Assembly: GCA_004764695.1 (NCBI GenBank) | Contig: SMSO01000006.1 | Location: 600,859-664,858 of the forward strand | DNA length: 64,000 nucleotides | Direction of reading: 5' to 3' | Source of the DNA: Schizochytrium sp. TIO01 | Lineage: Eukaryota; Sar; Bigyra; Thraustochytrida; Thraustochytriidae | Shown: positions 11,209 through 20,206 of the stretch, one piece after another | How positions within the stretch are numbered: position 1 is the stretch's first letter | Layout: each line of letters starts with the position of its first letter | Made by a program: the position numbers and the translations under genes | The notes under the pieces: model-generated | The model's database searches: none | Seen by the model: only the letters and a program-made list of their open reading frames with translations | What the model was told of the DNA's origin: nothing

Positions 11209-11398
11209 GGGGGGCAGGGAGGGGAGGGAGAGCAGGCGGGAAGGCGGGCAAGCAGGGTGGAGGGGGGCATTGTGCGAGAACGAGAGGCGAGGGAGCGAGG
11301 GGTAGTTAAGGGTAGGAAGGGACTAGGATGGGCTAGGGGCTAGGAGGGTTAGTGTAGACGTGAGATGCACATTCTCGGGTACGCACTCCTAGGATAGC

Positions 11399-11460
11399 TT
11401 ATCTTATCATATCTTATCATATCTTATCTTATCTCATCTTATCTTATCTTATTTTATCTC
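11399..11460. repeat. Degenerate ATCTT pentamer repeat
   Basis: About twelve copies of CTTAT/ATCTT with single-base variants (ATCAT, CTCAT, TTTTAT). Confidence 0.75.
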
Positions 11461-11714
11461 AGTCTTAGATATTGTAAGGTAGTAAGAGATGGATAGGCAG
11501 TCAGTGCCGTAGGTGAAGGTAGAGCAGAGTAGAGAATGTAATGCAAAGCCATGTCGATGTAGTGTGGACTACTAAATGAATGCAGAGAGAATGAAGAGCG
11601 CAGCAGCTGAAAGATATTGGTTGCATTGCCTAGCTAGCTAGGTACACTAACTAACTACCTACCTACGTACCTACTAGAGGGCTGTGAACGAGTGCTGGAG
11701 CACCCATGTGCACG

Positions 11715-11819
11715 TACATACATACATACATACATACATACATACATACATACATACATACATACATACATACATACATACATACATACATACATACATA
11801 CATACATACATACATACAT
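11715..11819. repeat. (ATAC)n microsatellite, about 26 copies
   Basis: Near-perfect TACA tetranucleotide array of 105 bases, the longest pure microsatellite in the window. The Tyr/Ile/His-Thr frames through it are artefacts. Confidence 0.97.
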
Positions 11820-12511
11820 TCAAAGCTTGGTGAACCAGGATCATCCGTCTGCGGTTGTATCCAACAGTGGTGTTACTTTCTTTTGGGTAAGACGTATGTA
11901 ACTTTGGTGGAACGTGAGAAATGGGGTGTGTTATGATGGGGGTCTAGCTTGAAGCTTTTTTGGTGCAGAAGCTGGACCTGAAGATATAGACATCCTATGG
12001 CGTGAGACGTGATGCAAGTGCCACTGGGATATCATGTGCTTGAAAAAGATGAAGATGTCGAGAAAGCAAAAGAAGCAGAGGGGGGTGAATGGCATCATGG
12101 ATTTAATTATGATTTATGTTTGTATGAATGACGATAGGGGAGTTTATCTACATGTAAATGGCACTGATCGTTTGATCAGGTTGGACGAAGAAGAGATGAA
12201 TGACTTGGGTGAAAATGAAGATAAGAAACACTGACAAACGTTTTACAATATGCAGCGGTTGCTACTGCCAAAGGGTACAGAGGAGCTTGAGGTGCTTTGG
12301 AGTGAACAAAGGTTATGCGCATCGATGCACATAGGCATTCATGCATTCATGCATATTAGGATTTCCTCTAAAATATATAAGAAGCTTGGTGACTTTAACT
12401 AAATATAAAAAGAGGAAGGCAGTCTTAGCTTTTCGGGTAATTCACAGGTAGATTTAAGGTAAATATTGTTAGGGTAGTAGAAGGTACCTACAAAGCACGA
12501 ACTTGAGAACC

Positions 12512-15500
12512 ATGGCGCAAAGCAAGCGCCCACGAGGCAACCAAGGGGAAGGGGATGCTACTCAGACCTCAGCAGCGCCAAAGCGCCGCGTTATCCCAAA
12601 ACTCGGCACAGGCCAACAGGTTCTTTCAAAGTACTTTGGCAAAGCCGCCCCCACCTCTGCGACGCCATCGGCATCAGCGACCAGTTCAACCACGGCGAGT
12701 GGTAGCGGCGTTAGTCCCATCCCTATGTCAAACACCAAGAGCGCCGCTAAGCAAGATTCGACTACGAAGAAGACTTCCGAGACGAGCAAAAAGGCAAATG
12801 CAAGTAAACCTAAGGTGCAGATAAAAGGCAGGGGAAACTCGATACAGAACAAAAAGACCAAAACAAAAGATTTGTCAGCAGTGCTATCGCTTGTATCGTC
12901 TGATGAAGAAGATAGTCAATCAATTGGTAATAGCATCGCCAAAGATGATGATAAGGACAATTCCAGAATAGTGAAACCCGCAGGGGAGTCCCGTACTACA
13001 ATCGCAACGGTGAGTGCTCTGAATCAAGAATACTCCCAAATGGAAACCACGGAACCAGTACGCAAATCAAAACAAATGGTTGAAATTGAGACATCAGAGT
13101 CCCTGTCTACAAAACATGTAGAAAGCAATGCGACTGGAAAAATTTCAAGCTCTACGCTCGCCAGCCGGCTTCATGCAATTGACGCAGCTACTGACCAGGG
13201 AGGCAACAATGATGTTGACGAAGATAACAGTGATGAGGAAGAAGCAGCCGCAGCAGATCTGCAAATGCAGAACGGTCAACCTAAACTCACTCCCTTAGAG
13301 AAACAGTGGAAAGACCTGAAGGACGAATATCCGGATGTTCTTCTCTGCGTAGAATGTGGTTACAAGTACAGGCTTTTTCAAGAAGACGCCAAAATCGCTT
13401 CCCAGGTTCTTAGCATAGCTGCATTTCCAAGGCATGCTTTTCTCACAGCGAGCTTTCCTGTTCACCGACTCCACGTTCACGTGCGTCGTCTTGTAGAGTC
13501 TGGATACCTTGTAGGTATTGTTACCCAAACGGAGACTGCAGCTCTTAAAAAACAGTCATCGACGCGCAGTAAACTCTTCACTCGAGAACTTTCTGCTTTG
13601 TACTCTCGCGCAACTCTGTTACCAGATGCAATGCTAGATGTTGTTCCATCAGTACAAGGACCCGGTTCAAAAGGTTTTACTGGTTCTAATGCTGGAACGG
13701 GGGGCGAAAGCAATAAAAAACAGAACCTTTTGTCTTCTGGCTGGGTGAAGAAAAATGCAAATAAAAAATCTTCTAAATCAGATAATGTTGACGAGGAAGA
13801 GAACGCCGACGAGGATAATAATGAGGAAGGATTTAACGAAGAAGACACTGAACAAGATTTGGCTTTGGATATGGTTGCCGAAAACAATATTCAGGAAGAA
13901 GAAGAGCGTTATATCCTTGCAATTTGGGAGCTCGATGTTAGTGCTACAAAACCAGTGCTTGACATAAAGCAAGGCTGGGCTCTTGGAGAGCCCCGCCCAG
14001 AAGCAACAAATGTCACCTTGGGCTTGTTCGCTGTTGACATTCGCAGTGGAACCCTTGTTTATGAAGCTTTTATTGATGATGCTGAAAGAACCACATTGAT
14101 TGAGAAACTTGAGCACCTTGACCCATATGAATATATTCTAGCCGGTCCAACAATGTCACGAACCACAGAAGAAGCAATCATTCGTAAAGCACAGCCCGTC
14201 GAGCGTAAAAGGCGTATCGACCGTGTTCAGTTCTCTCAACTCACATCGCCGGAAACTTACCTCAGGCAAATTTACACCGGAGATACTTTGAAGCTCGTGC
14301 AAACCCAGCTTCCATTGGTCTTGCAAGCAGCTCTGGCATGTTTGATTCACTATCTGGAGCCTTTCAAGTTGCAGCGGGTCCTTCGTGATGCAAGCTCCTT
14401 TGTGAAAGACCTTGCGTCGCGCCCTGCTGCTGTATTCAAGGGAAATGATCAAAATTCCACACCTCATTCACAACCACAAACACTCGCGGCAAGGCAGTAC
14501 ATGCATCTAGACCCAAGCGCGCTACATGACCTGGAAATTATTGCAGGGCGAGGCGGACCTACGTATTCTCTTGTATCTTTTTTAAGCCGGCATGCTCTTA
14601 CTCCCATGGGTAGTCGCCTCTTGAAACGCTGGATCCTTCAACCTTTGCTTGAGGTCAATCTTATTAAAGAACGTCAGGAAGCCATTGCTGCTCTCTCGCA
14701 CGAGTCTTCCAATTTTTCTCCCCTGATCGCAGCATTGCGACAGCTAAAGCGGTTCGACATTGAACGGAACCTCGAGCAAGTTGTACATGCACGCTGCAGC
14801 CCTGCCAACTTTCTAAGGCTTCTCGACAATATATGCGAACTCACCAAGGTTTTATCAAGCACGATCACCACCTCAAGAATTAAATCAGATCACGCACTCT
14901 ATGCTATCTTGCAAAGTGCTGGGGCGGGAAGCATTGGTGCCAAGCTTGGAGATCTCGTGGCAGGTCTAAATCGAGATGAATGTTCGGCGAACAACCTTGG
15001 CAAAATGTTTGCGAATAAGTTTGCTTACCCAGACATCTTCCATGTCAAATTTGAAATCGAGAATCTGCATGACAGATTTGATCAAGAACTCGAGAAAATT
15101 CGCGATGTCCTCAAAAAGCCCAAATTGCAGTATCGAACACTTCGAACAGGCTTCTCTGCATCCCTGGAGTATCTCATCGAACTTCCTAAAGCTGAAGCAG
15201 TCCCGCGAGACTGGAACGAGGTTTCTTCAACACAACGAGTATCTCGCTATGTAACGCCAACTATTGAAGATCTTCTTGATCAGCTGGCTCGCCGCAGAGA
15301 GGAACTCGAGGCAGTTGCCAAATCAACTTGGAAGAAACTTCTTGAGGAATTTTCTGATCAATATCGAGGTACTTTACGAGATTTTGCGCATGTCATTGCA
15401 CAAATTGATGCTCTGTTTGCTCTTTCTAAGATCTCTGAGCTTCCTGGATTCGTTTTGCCGAACATCGAAGTCGGTGGTGCAAACGGTGGTGCTTTTATTT

Positions 15501-16213
15501 TTGCTCAAAGAGCTCGTCATCCTCTTTTAGATATGCTTTCAGTTTCACATACTGATTGTGTACCCAATGACTTGGCTCTTGGTGATGCCCCTTCGGACCT
15601 TGTTGACCTTGAAGATGTTGATATGACACGAGTCATGCTTGTCACTGGTCCGAATATGGGAGGAAAATCAAGTTACACACGCACTGCAGCTGTATGCATT
15701 ATTCTTTCACAAATTGGGGCACACGTCCCTGCAGAGTCATGTCGTGTAGGCGTTTTTGACGCTATTCGGGTGCGTATGGGTGTTCGTGAGGATCCAGGTC
15801 AAGGCATGAGCACATTCATGGTCGAAATGCGCCAAGCTGCCACCATTTTCAATCAGGCTACCTCTCGAACTTTGTGCATTCTCGATGAGCTAGGTCGTGG
15901 TACATCTACATTCGATGGTACAGCTATTGCGCTCGCTTCGTTAAGATACATTTGTGGGAAAATGAAAGCACCGTGCCTTTTTATTACTCATTACACGCAG
16001 CTAGGTACTCTATTAGATGAGTTTCCTCGCAGCACCCTTGCGGCGATGCATATGGCATATCATGAGACTGAAGATGGTAAGCTTGTCTTCTTGTACCAAG
16101 CCACCTCGGGTCTCGCTTCGCAGTCATATGGTCTTCACGTCGCTCATCTCGCGGGTCTTCCAGAGCGTGTCATTGCCGCTGCAAGAGACATCAAGCGCAC
16201 AAGAGAAACATAG
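12512..16213 (+). CDS. MSH3: DNA mismatch repair protein MSH3
   Basis: A 1233-residue protein. The frame opens at a TTG three codons earlier, but the ATG at 12512 has strong context (AACCATGG). MSH3 pairs with MSH2 as MutS-beta, which recognises insertion-deletion loops in nuclear DNA. A PCNA-interacting box QQVLSKYF lies at residues 35-42 in a disordered N-terminus of about 255 residues. The mismatch-binding domain starts near 260 with TPLEKQW, and ECGYKYRLF at about 281-289 is the MSH3 rather than MSH6 form, followed by TASxPxHRLxVHVRRL and TQTETAALK. The ATPase has Walker A GPNMGGKSS at 1046-1054 and Walker B ILDELGRGTSTFDG with D1125/E1126, then the THY motif. An acidic Asp/Glu/Asn insertion sits around residues 425-460. 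It ends with TAG, after which the same frame stays open for 53 codons. Convergent with the palmitoyltransferase gene. Confidence 0.93.
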   Translation: MAQSKRPRGNQGEGDATQTSAAPKRRVIPKLGTGQQVLSKYFGKAAPTSATPSASATSSTTASGSGVSPIPMSNTKSAAKQDSTTKKTSETSKKANASKPKVQIKGRGNSIQNKKTKTKDLSAVLSLVSSDEEDSQSIGNSIAKDDDKDNSRIVKPAGESRTTIATVSALNQEYSQMETTEPVRKSKQMVEIETSESLSTKHVESNATGKISSSTLASRLHAIDAATDQGGNNDVDEDNSDEEEAAAADLQMQNGQPKLTPLEKQWKDLKDEYPDVLLCVECGYKYRLFQEDAKIASQVLSIAAFPRHAFLTASFPVHRLHVHVRRLVESGYLVGIVTQTETAALKKQSSTRSKLFTRELSALYSRATLLPDAMLDVVPSVQGPGSKGFTGSNAGTGGESNKKQNLLSSGWVKKNANKKSSKSDNVDEEENADEDNNEEGFNEEDTEQDLALDMVAENNIQEEEERYILAIWELDVSATKPVLDIKQGWALGEPRPEATNVTLGLFAVDIRSGTLVYEAFIDDAERTTLIEKLEHLDPYEYILAGPTMSRTTEEAIIRKAQPVERKRRIDRVQFSQLTSPETYLRQIYTGDTLKLVQTQLPLVLQAALACLIHYLEPFKLQRVLRDASSFVKDLASRPAAVFKGNDQNSTPHSQPQTLAARQYMHLDPSALHDLEIIAGRGGPTYSLVSFLSRHALTPMGSRLLKRWILQPLLEVNLIKERQEAIAALSHESSNFSPLIAALRQLKRFDIERNLEQVVHARCSPANFLRLLDNICELTKVLSSTITTSRIKSDHALYAILQSAGAGSIGAKLGDLVAGLNRDECSANNLGKMFANKFAYPDIFHVKFEIENLHDRFDQELEKIRDVLKKPKLQYRTLRTGFSASLEYLIELPKAEAVPRDWNEVSSTQRVSRYVTPTIEDLLDQLARRREELEAVAKSTWKKLLEEFSDQYRGTLRDFAHVIAQIDALFALSKISELPGFVLPNIEVGGANGGAFIFAQRARHPLLDMLSVSHTDCVPNDLALGDAPSDLVDLEDVDMTRVMLVTGPNMGGKSSYTRTAAVCIILSQIGAHVPAESCRVGVFDAIRVRMGVREDPGQGMSTFMVEMRQAATIFNQATSRTLCILDELGRGTSTFDGTAIALASLRYICGKMKAPCLFITHYTQLGTLLDEFPRSTLAAMHMAYHETEDGKLVFLYQATSGLASQSYGLHVAHLAGLPERVIAAARDIKRTRET

Positions 16214-16760
16214 TCACCCAAGCAAAGCTTTCATTCCGTATCTCTTTCACTGCTTTTGCTTGCTGTAGAGAATGAAATATTTATGAAACGTCCTAACTAT
16301 CTTTATGATAGACCTTACAACTCTTACTATGTACTGAAAGAAATTCATTTAATTGTTGCATATTTATAAAATGGCATCTTGCATCATTTAGTGAGTTCAC
16401 TTATGAAGGATATAAAGTTCCATTAAAAAATCTTGATAGAACATATTCGACAACTTCCCTGGCTAGCAGCTTTGCGACAGCGGTGTCTCAGGGCAATTTT
16501 TCTTACAATACAAATACTACTTTGCCATTTCTCTCTCACTATTTTCGTGATCTGGGGAGTATGTCTTGATTAATCTAATTATTTTGTGGTAAAGCTAGCA
16601 ACAAGACCAGTACCGGTTTTCCCACATGTTATTCCAAACATCCTCTGAGTCGCGATCAATGAAACTGTTTTCTCCACAATCATTTAAAGCAGCACGAATG
16701 TTAATTTTTCTGAGACTATTCGCATGTTGTTAGAAAGTATTTTATACCTTGTTATAGAAC
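16214..16760. other. Convergent spacer between MSH3 (+) and the palmitoyltransferase gene (-)
   Basis: AT-rich 3' regions of two converging genes. The MSH3 frame continues open after its TAG to a TAA at about 16373-16375. No other feature seen. Confidence 0.6.
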
Positions 16761-18074
16761 TTACGTCGCACGAGCCCATGCTCGAGGTCTCCACTGGTCA
16801 GTTGCTACACAAAAGAGCTTGATGCCATCAAGAATGCAAAAGCGGCGAACATTGAAGGACAGTCCGCGGCTGAAAGGCAAATCAAAGTCACGGGTTCCCT
16901 CTAGATAGGAAATTCGGTCTGCATTCATAAATTCATAGGTTGTCATAGCGGCACAAGCTAAGAAACTGTGAAAGACTAACAAAGTACCGGTAGCAATGAG
17001 GAGGACAAGGACTATAATAAACATGACGAGCGCATGCGTATTGTAATCGAGCCATTCGCCAACCTCGGCCTTGGTGTCACGAAATCCAGAGTGCACCACG
17101 CAAAAGAAGTGAATAAGCCCAATGGTATGAATAAGCAAGAACCACCAAAACCTACAATGGTTCTTCTCACCAATGCAAGTACCAATTACGCCGCAGTAGT
17201 GGTCGAAAGTTGCAACATAGCATTGAGAATTACGGCAATACTTTGCGCGGGGTGGAACGCGAGATCGTGACACATGGCCAAGCGCTTCATCATACGCCTC
17301 GTCAGGTTCCATGTCAAGTTCGAAATCATCTGAAACGTCACTTTGAGCATCGTCATCACCTTCAAAATCATCGTCACGGGTACCGCGGGTACCAGTGCTC
17401 TGTGCCCAAGTGCTGTTGTCTCCAGAAATGCGAATAGTTTCAACCCATTTCGCCCCCCCGTCCTTGGCATTGGCATTGGCATTGTCACTCTCATTAAGCT
17501 TATGAGCAGCGTTTTCTCCGCTGTTTTGTTTGATTCTTGAGGCCTGAGCTCTTTCATTAAGTTCGGTTCTTTTCGAAGGTCCTAAACCAATAGTTATCTG
17601 ATGTTCAGATGCGCTTCGAGGAGAACTAGAGCTAAGGTCATGGTCTGGAATTGACAATTCTACAGTTTGCAAACCAGTGTTACCTGCTGTGCGTGGCTGC
17701 CCTGCAGAGCTGATGAGGTTTGCTCCATCAAGGCTTATGTACCCAGGATTAGAACCTTGCACCATAAGAAATGTGACTAACGCAAAGAAAAGCAGAAAAC
17801 TTAGGCTTACAATTTCCTGATGGCTTAGCCCTCCATCCGAATCCAACACATAAGTTCGCGGCGTGGTAAAAACCGCAGCACAAAGCCCTGCAACGCCTAT
17901 AGCATACGCTATACGAAAGTACTTTCTCGCTTGTTGGATGCGCTTTGGCACTCCGATCGCGGTGGCAGCTCTTACCGGTGTCTGAGGTTTCTCAAGTTCA
18001 TCTACACTCGTATGGACTTGCAAACCATGAGTCCGAGGAAATACCACCCGAGACACTGCTGGCGAGGTCGGCAT
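16761..18074 (-). CDS. DHHC-family protein S-acyltransferase with DHYC active site
   Basis: A 437-residue protein. The open frame begins at a GTG 14 codons upstream; the first ATG is at 18074. DHHC enzymes transfer palmitate to cysteines of membrane proteins at Golgi, endosomal or plasma membranes. Four membrane segments are visible at about residues 53-70, 87-106, 309-328 and 344-370. NPG after segment 2 (109-111) stands for the usual DPG, and TTYE after segment 4 is the family's TTxE. The catalytic tetrapeptide is D291-H292-Y293-C294, followed by C300, N305, H306 and C307. The cysteine-rich domain keeps RxPPRAKYC and the Cys four residues later, but I see no cysteine in the roughly 30 residues before, where the first C-x2-C zinc pair should be. 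DHYC occurs in active yeast Akr1, so activity is possible. A long acidic Asp/Glu linker lies between segment 2 and the catalytic domain. Confidence 0.85.
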   Translation of the reverse strand: MPTSPAVSRVVFPRTHGLQVHTSVDELEKPQTPVRAATAIGVPKRIQQARKYFRIAYAIGVAGLCAAVFTTPRTYVLDSDGGLSHQEIVSLSFLLFFALVTFLMVQGSNPGYISLDGANLISSAGQPRTAGNTGLQTVELSIPDHDLSSSSPRSASEHQITIGLGPSKRTELNERAQASRIKQNSGENAAHKLNESDNANANAKDGGAKWVETIRISGDNSTWAQSTGTRGTRDDDFEGDDDAQSDVSDDFELDMEPDEAYDEALGHVSRSRVPPRAKYCRNSQCYVATFDHYCGVIGTCIGEKNHCRFWWFLLIHTIGLIHFFCVVHSGFRDTKAEVGEWLDYNTHALVMFIIVLVLLIATGTLLVFHSFLACAAMTTYEFMNADRISYLEGTRDFDLPFSRGLSFNVRRFCILDGIKLFCVATDQWRPRAWARAT

Positions 18075-19601
18075 TTCGCCACTTATGCTTTGTTCTAAAC
18101 CCTGCACCCCAGTCACAGGCTCGCCTGTGCAATTCTAGTTTGCAGCAACTCGTACCAACCCACCAACTTTCTATATTACTTGTTTCTATTAATTGTCAGC
18201 TTCCACGACCTTTTCGACAAGCCCTTTGTATAGAGGTCTCCCAATTGTGCCTCGGTTTTCTGGACTTACGTAGGCCAATTCTACGCATCATTGTTTTCAT
18301 ATTCATATATACGTTTCATTTACTTCATTTACATCCAACCCAAATATATTATGAATTAAAGTACTATCTTTCATCAAAGTAAAGCTATCATATCTGAAAC
18401 ATCTATCAGGCAAGTCCTGGCGCTGCAGTGCATGCACCTACCCATATGTTGTGAACGCTGGGACTCCATCTCTTTCCCGCTTGCTTCATATTTGATCACA
18501 TAGCAGCTACTAAATTAAAACGCAGTCCTGCGAATTCTTTGCGCAGGGATGTCTAATAAAATAAAGAAAAGAAAGACCATGTTCGCAAATAGCATGAAAT
18601 CTTCGATACCTGGGTCCACTATCCCATGTGGACCAATAACATTAAAGCAAAGGTGAATAACAAGAAAAAGAGGAAATCTGCATTCCTTTCCTTACTTCTG
18701 TATTTAATATTATCATGGAGCCGTTGTGCGCAGCGATGCGACCGTTACCTTTTGCTTCCTAGTTGCAATTTTCTCCCTAATGTCGATTATTTGTGGACAA
18801 AAATAATACAAGAACTTGCTCATTGTTGGCTTGAAACAATAACGTCTCGTGTTGCAATTGCACATGGTGAGTGATGTGTTGTGGCTGCTTATTCATATGA
18901 TTACCTGACTATGATCAGAGTGAACATGAGTAAGGGTTTAGATGAGCGAATGAGAGACTAAATAAGGGGACTGGCGAATATCTGAAAAATGATGCTTTAT
19001 CGCAGTTTTCCTTAATTGCTGTGATGGTGATGGACCACTCTCACTATATGAAATCATAATCCCTTATTATACTAGTATTATTTGGTAAAGAGCAACTCTG
19101 AGACATAAACTGGGCCTTTTGTCATATTACTGAGGTTCGTCACGCTAGTTATGTTCTTTAGGAATATGCTTTTGCTCAGGGCCTTTCGCTTCAGTAGGCG
19201 ACCGCAAACGAGGCGCTATGAAGCAGCTACTATAAGTTTACTCATTTGTAAACGCTCGGCCCTAGCCTGGCAGTTTTTGCGGCTCTAGCCGAGCACGGGA
19301 CTCGCTCAAGTTAATGAGAAATAAACTATTTTTTTTTGTGGAAAAGCAAACAAACAAACAGAAAAAACAGAATTTCAAGAATAAAGAAACAAACGAAAAT
19401 AAACGATATCAAAGGACAAGCTGTGCCATCTGTACTTCTAGAAGTATATACCGAAGCTAGAGTTTATGTTGAGTTTTTTTCGAAGTTGCGGTCTTCTTCT
19501 GAAAACAACATCAAGTTCATAAGTGGGAAGGAAAACACCCTTAGAAAGAAGAGACAACGAAAGACCCTGAGAAGAAAAAGGACAGAAAGAACTAAAACAT
19601 T
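18075..19601. other. Intergenic stretch, promoter side of the palmitoyltransferase gene
   Basis: No supported gene. The first few hundred bases are the 5' region of the palmitoyltransferase gene. The rest is AT-rich with a hairpin at 19254-19294 and an A-rich tract from 19340. Frames at 18626-18874 and 19336-19677 are low-complexity Lys/Arg/Asn reads that I do not accept. Confidence 0.5.
19254..19294. other. Imperfect inverted repeat / hairpin
   Basis: GCTCGGC at 19254-19260 pairs with GCCGAGC at 19288-19294. A second pairing, AGCC with GGCT, sits inside a three-base internal loop, leaving a short T-rich apical loop. It stands in an AT-rich region about 300 bases from any candidate gene. Could be a structured RNA or chance. 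Confidence 0.35.
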
Positions 19602-19904
19602 TTATTTAATTTTAAAAGACCAAGGACTCCTAGCGATAATTGCAGTGTCCCTTATGTACGGGAATAATAATAAATGAATAAAAGAAGAATAAAGCAAAGG
19701 CAAAACGAGGCTTGCAAAACAGCTGCCGAGAAGCCGCTGTCCGGCAATCGAGAGCGTGTTGCGACACTCCAAACCTGTTCGTGGCTTGTACAAAGTATCC
19801 AGCAGAGATCCCTGGACTCTCTCGTCGCTGCTGCTGCTGCCGCTCTCACCCTGGGCAGGCTGATTGAGCGGAACGCTGGAAGCCAAGGCGGACCACGACG
19901 ACAT
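19602..19904 (-). CDS. Hypothetical small membrane protein
   Basis: A 100-residue frame from ATG at 19904. Residues 1-35 are Ser/Gly/Gln-rich and hydrophilic. From about 58 to 80 there is a hydrophobic stretch (LLGSCFASLVLPLLY...) long enough to cross a membrane, followed by a Phe/Leu/Ile-rich C-terminus that may run into non-coding sequence. It lies head-to-head with the RhoGAP/FAM13-like gene, with ATGs 303 bases apart. I recognise no family. It may instead be a first exon whose continuation I could not find. Confidence 0.33.
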   Translation of the reverse strand: MSSWSALASSVPLNQPAQGESGSSSSDERVQGSLLDTLYKPRTGLECRNTLSIAGQRLLGSCFASLVLPLLYSSFIHLLLFPYIRDTAIIARSPWSFKIK

Positions 19905-20206
19905 CTTCGGCGCTGATCAAAGCGACTTTATCACAAACTCAAAAGAGCAAACAAGGCGCAGATAATCAATAAGTAGTCCGTTTTGGACAACCTAATCAAT
20001 CGTCTTCCACTGGGGCTTCTGAGAAAACATTCTTTATTTCGTCATCATCAATATTTCCAAATTAGACGTTGTAGGTATCGTGGGGAAGCAAGTCTCGGTG
20101 ATTTCGTGAACGGCCTAGAGGAGAGGGCTATCTGCGTGAAAGATAGCCTATTGCTGGACAAATTTTGATATCATTTACCTTTGTGTAGCTGTAGGGGAAG
20201 AGAACC
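19905..20206. promoter_or_regulatory. Intergenic 5' region, possibly a shared divergent promoter
   Basis: This 302-base interval separates ATGs on opposite strands and must hold the 5' leader of the RhoGAP/FAM13-like gene. A short perfect hairpin lies at 20126-20148. No canonical TATA box is evident. Confidence 0.35.
20126..20148. other. 8-bp perfect hairpin in probable 5' leader
   Basis: GGCTATCT at 20126-20133 pairs perfectly with AGATAGCC at 20141-20148 across a 7-base loop, ending 58 bases before the ATG of the downstream gene. If transcribed it would be a small stem-loop in the leader. Confidence 0.45.

Larger units (their letters stand above)
10029..12511. other. GC-rich island, telomere-like tract and microsatellites upstream of MSH3
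   Basis: This interval carries the ATP synthase d promoter region (10029 to about 10700). A TATAAAA-type box on the + strand follows at 10711-10718, then a very GC-rich island (about 10770-11110) with two overlapping frames, 10740-11057 and 10801-11034; I cannot choose between them. A G-rich tract with TTAGG units follows at 11174-11340, then TCTTA-type repeats, the ATAC array and a short frame at 12034-12234 that I judge spurious. The MSH3 5' region is A-rich. Confidence 0.5.

Noticed and set aside
11692-11936. Tyr/Ile/His-Thr repeat proteins through the ATAC array
   Set aside because: Pure translation of a tetranucleotide microsatellite.
12503-12511. Upstream TTG start for MSH3
   Set aside because: An ATG in strong context lies three codons downstream; eukaryotic initiation at TTG is not expected. 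The same reasoning moved the starts of four other genes.
19336-19677. 113-codon Lys/Arg/Thr-rich frame
   Set aside because: Starts at TTG in an A-rich tract, is low complexity and has no motif.
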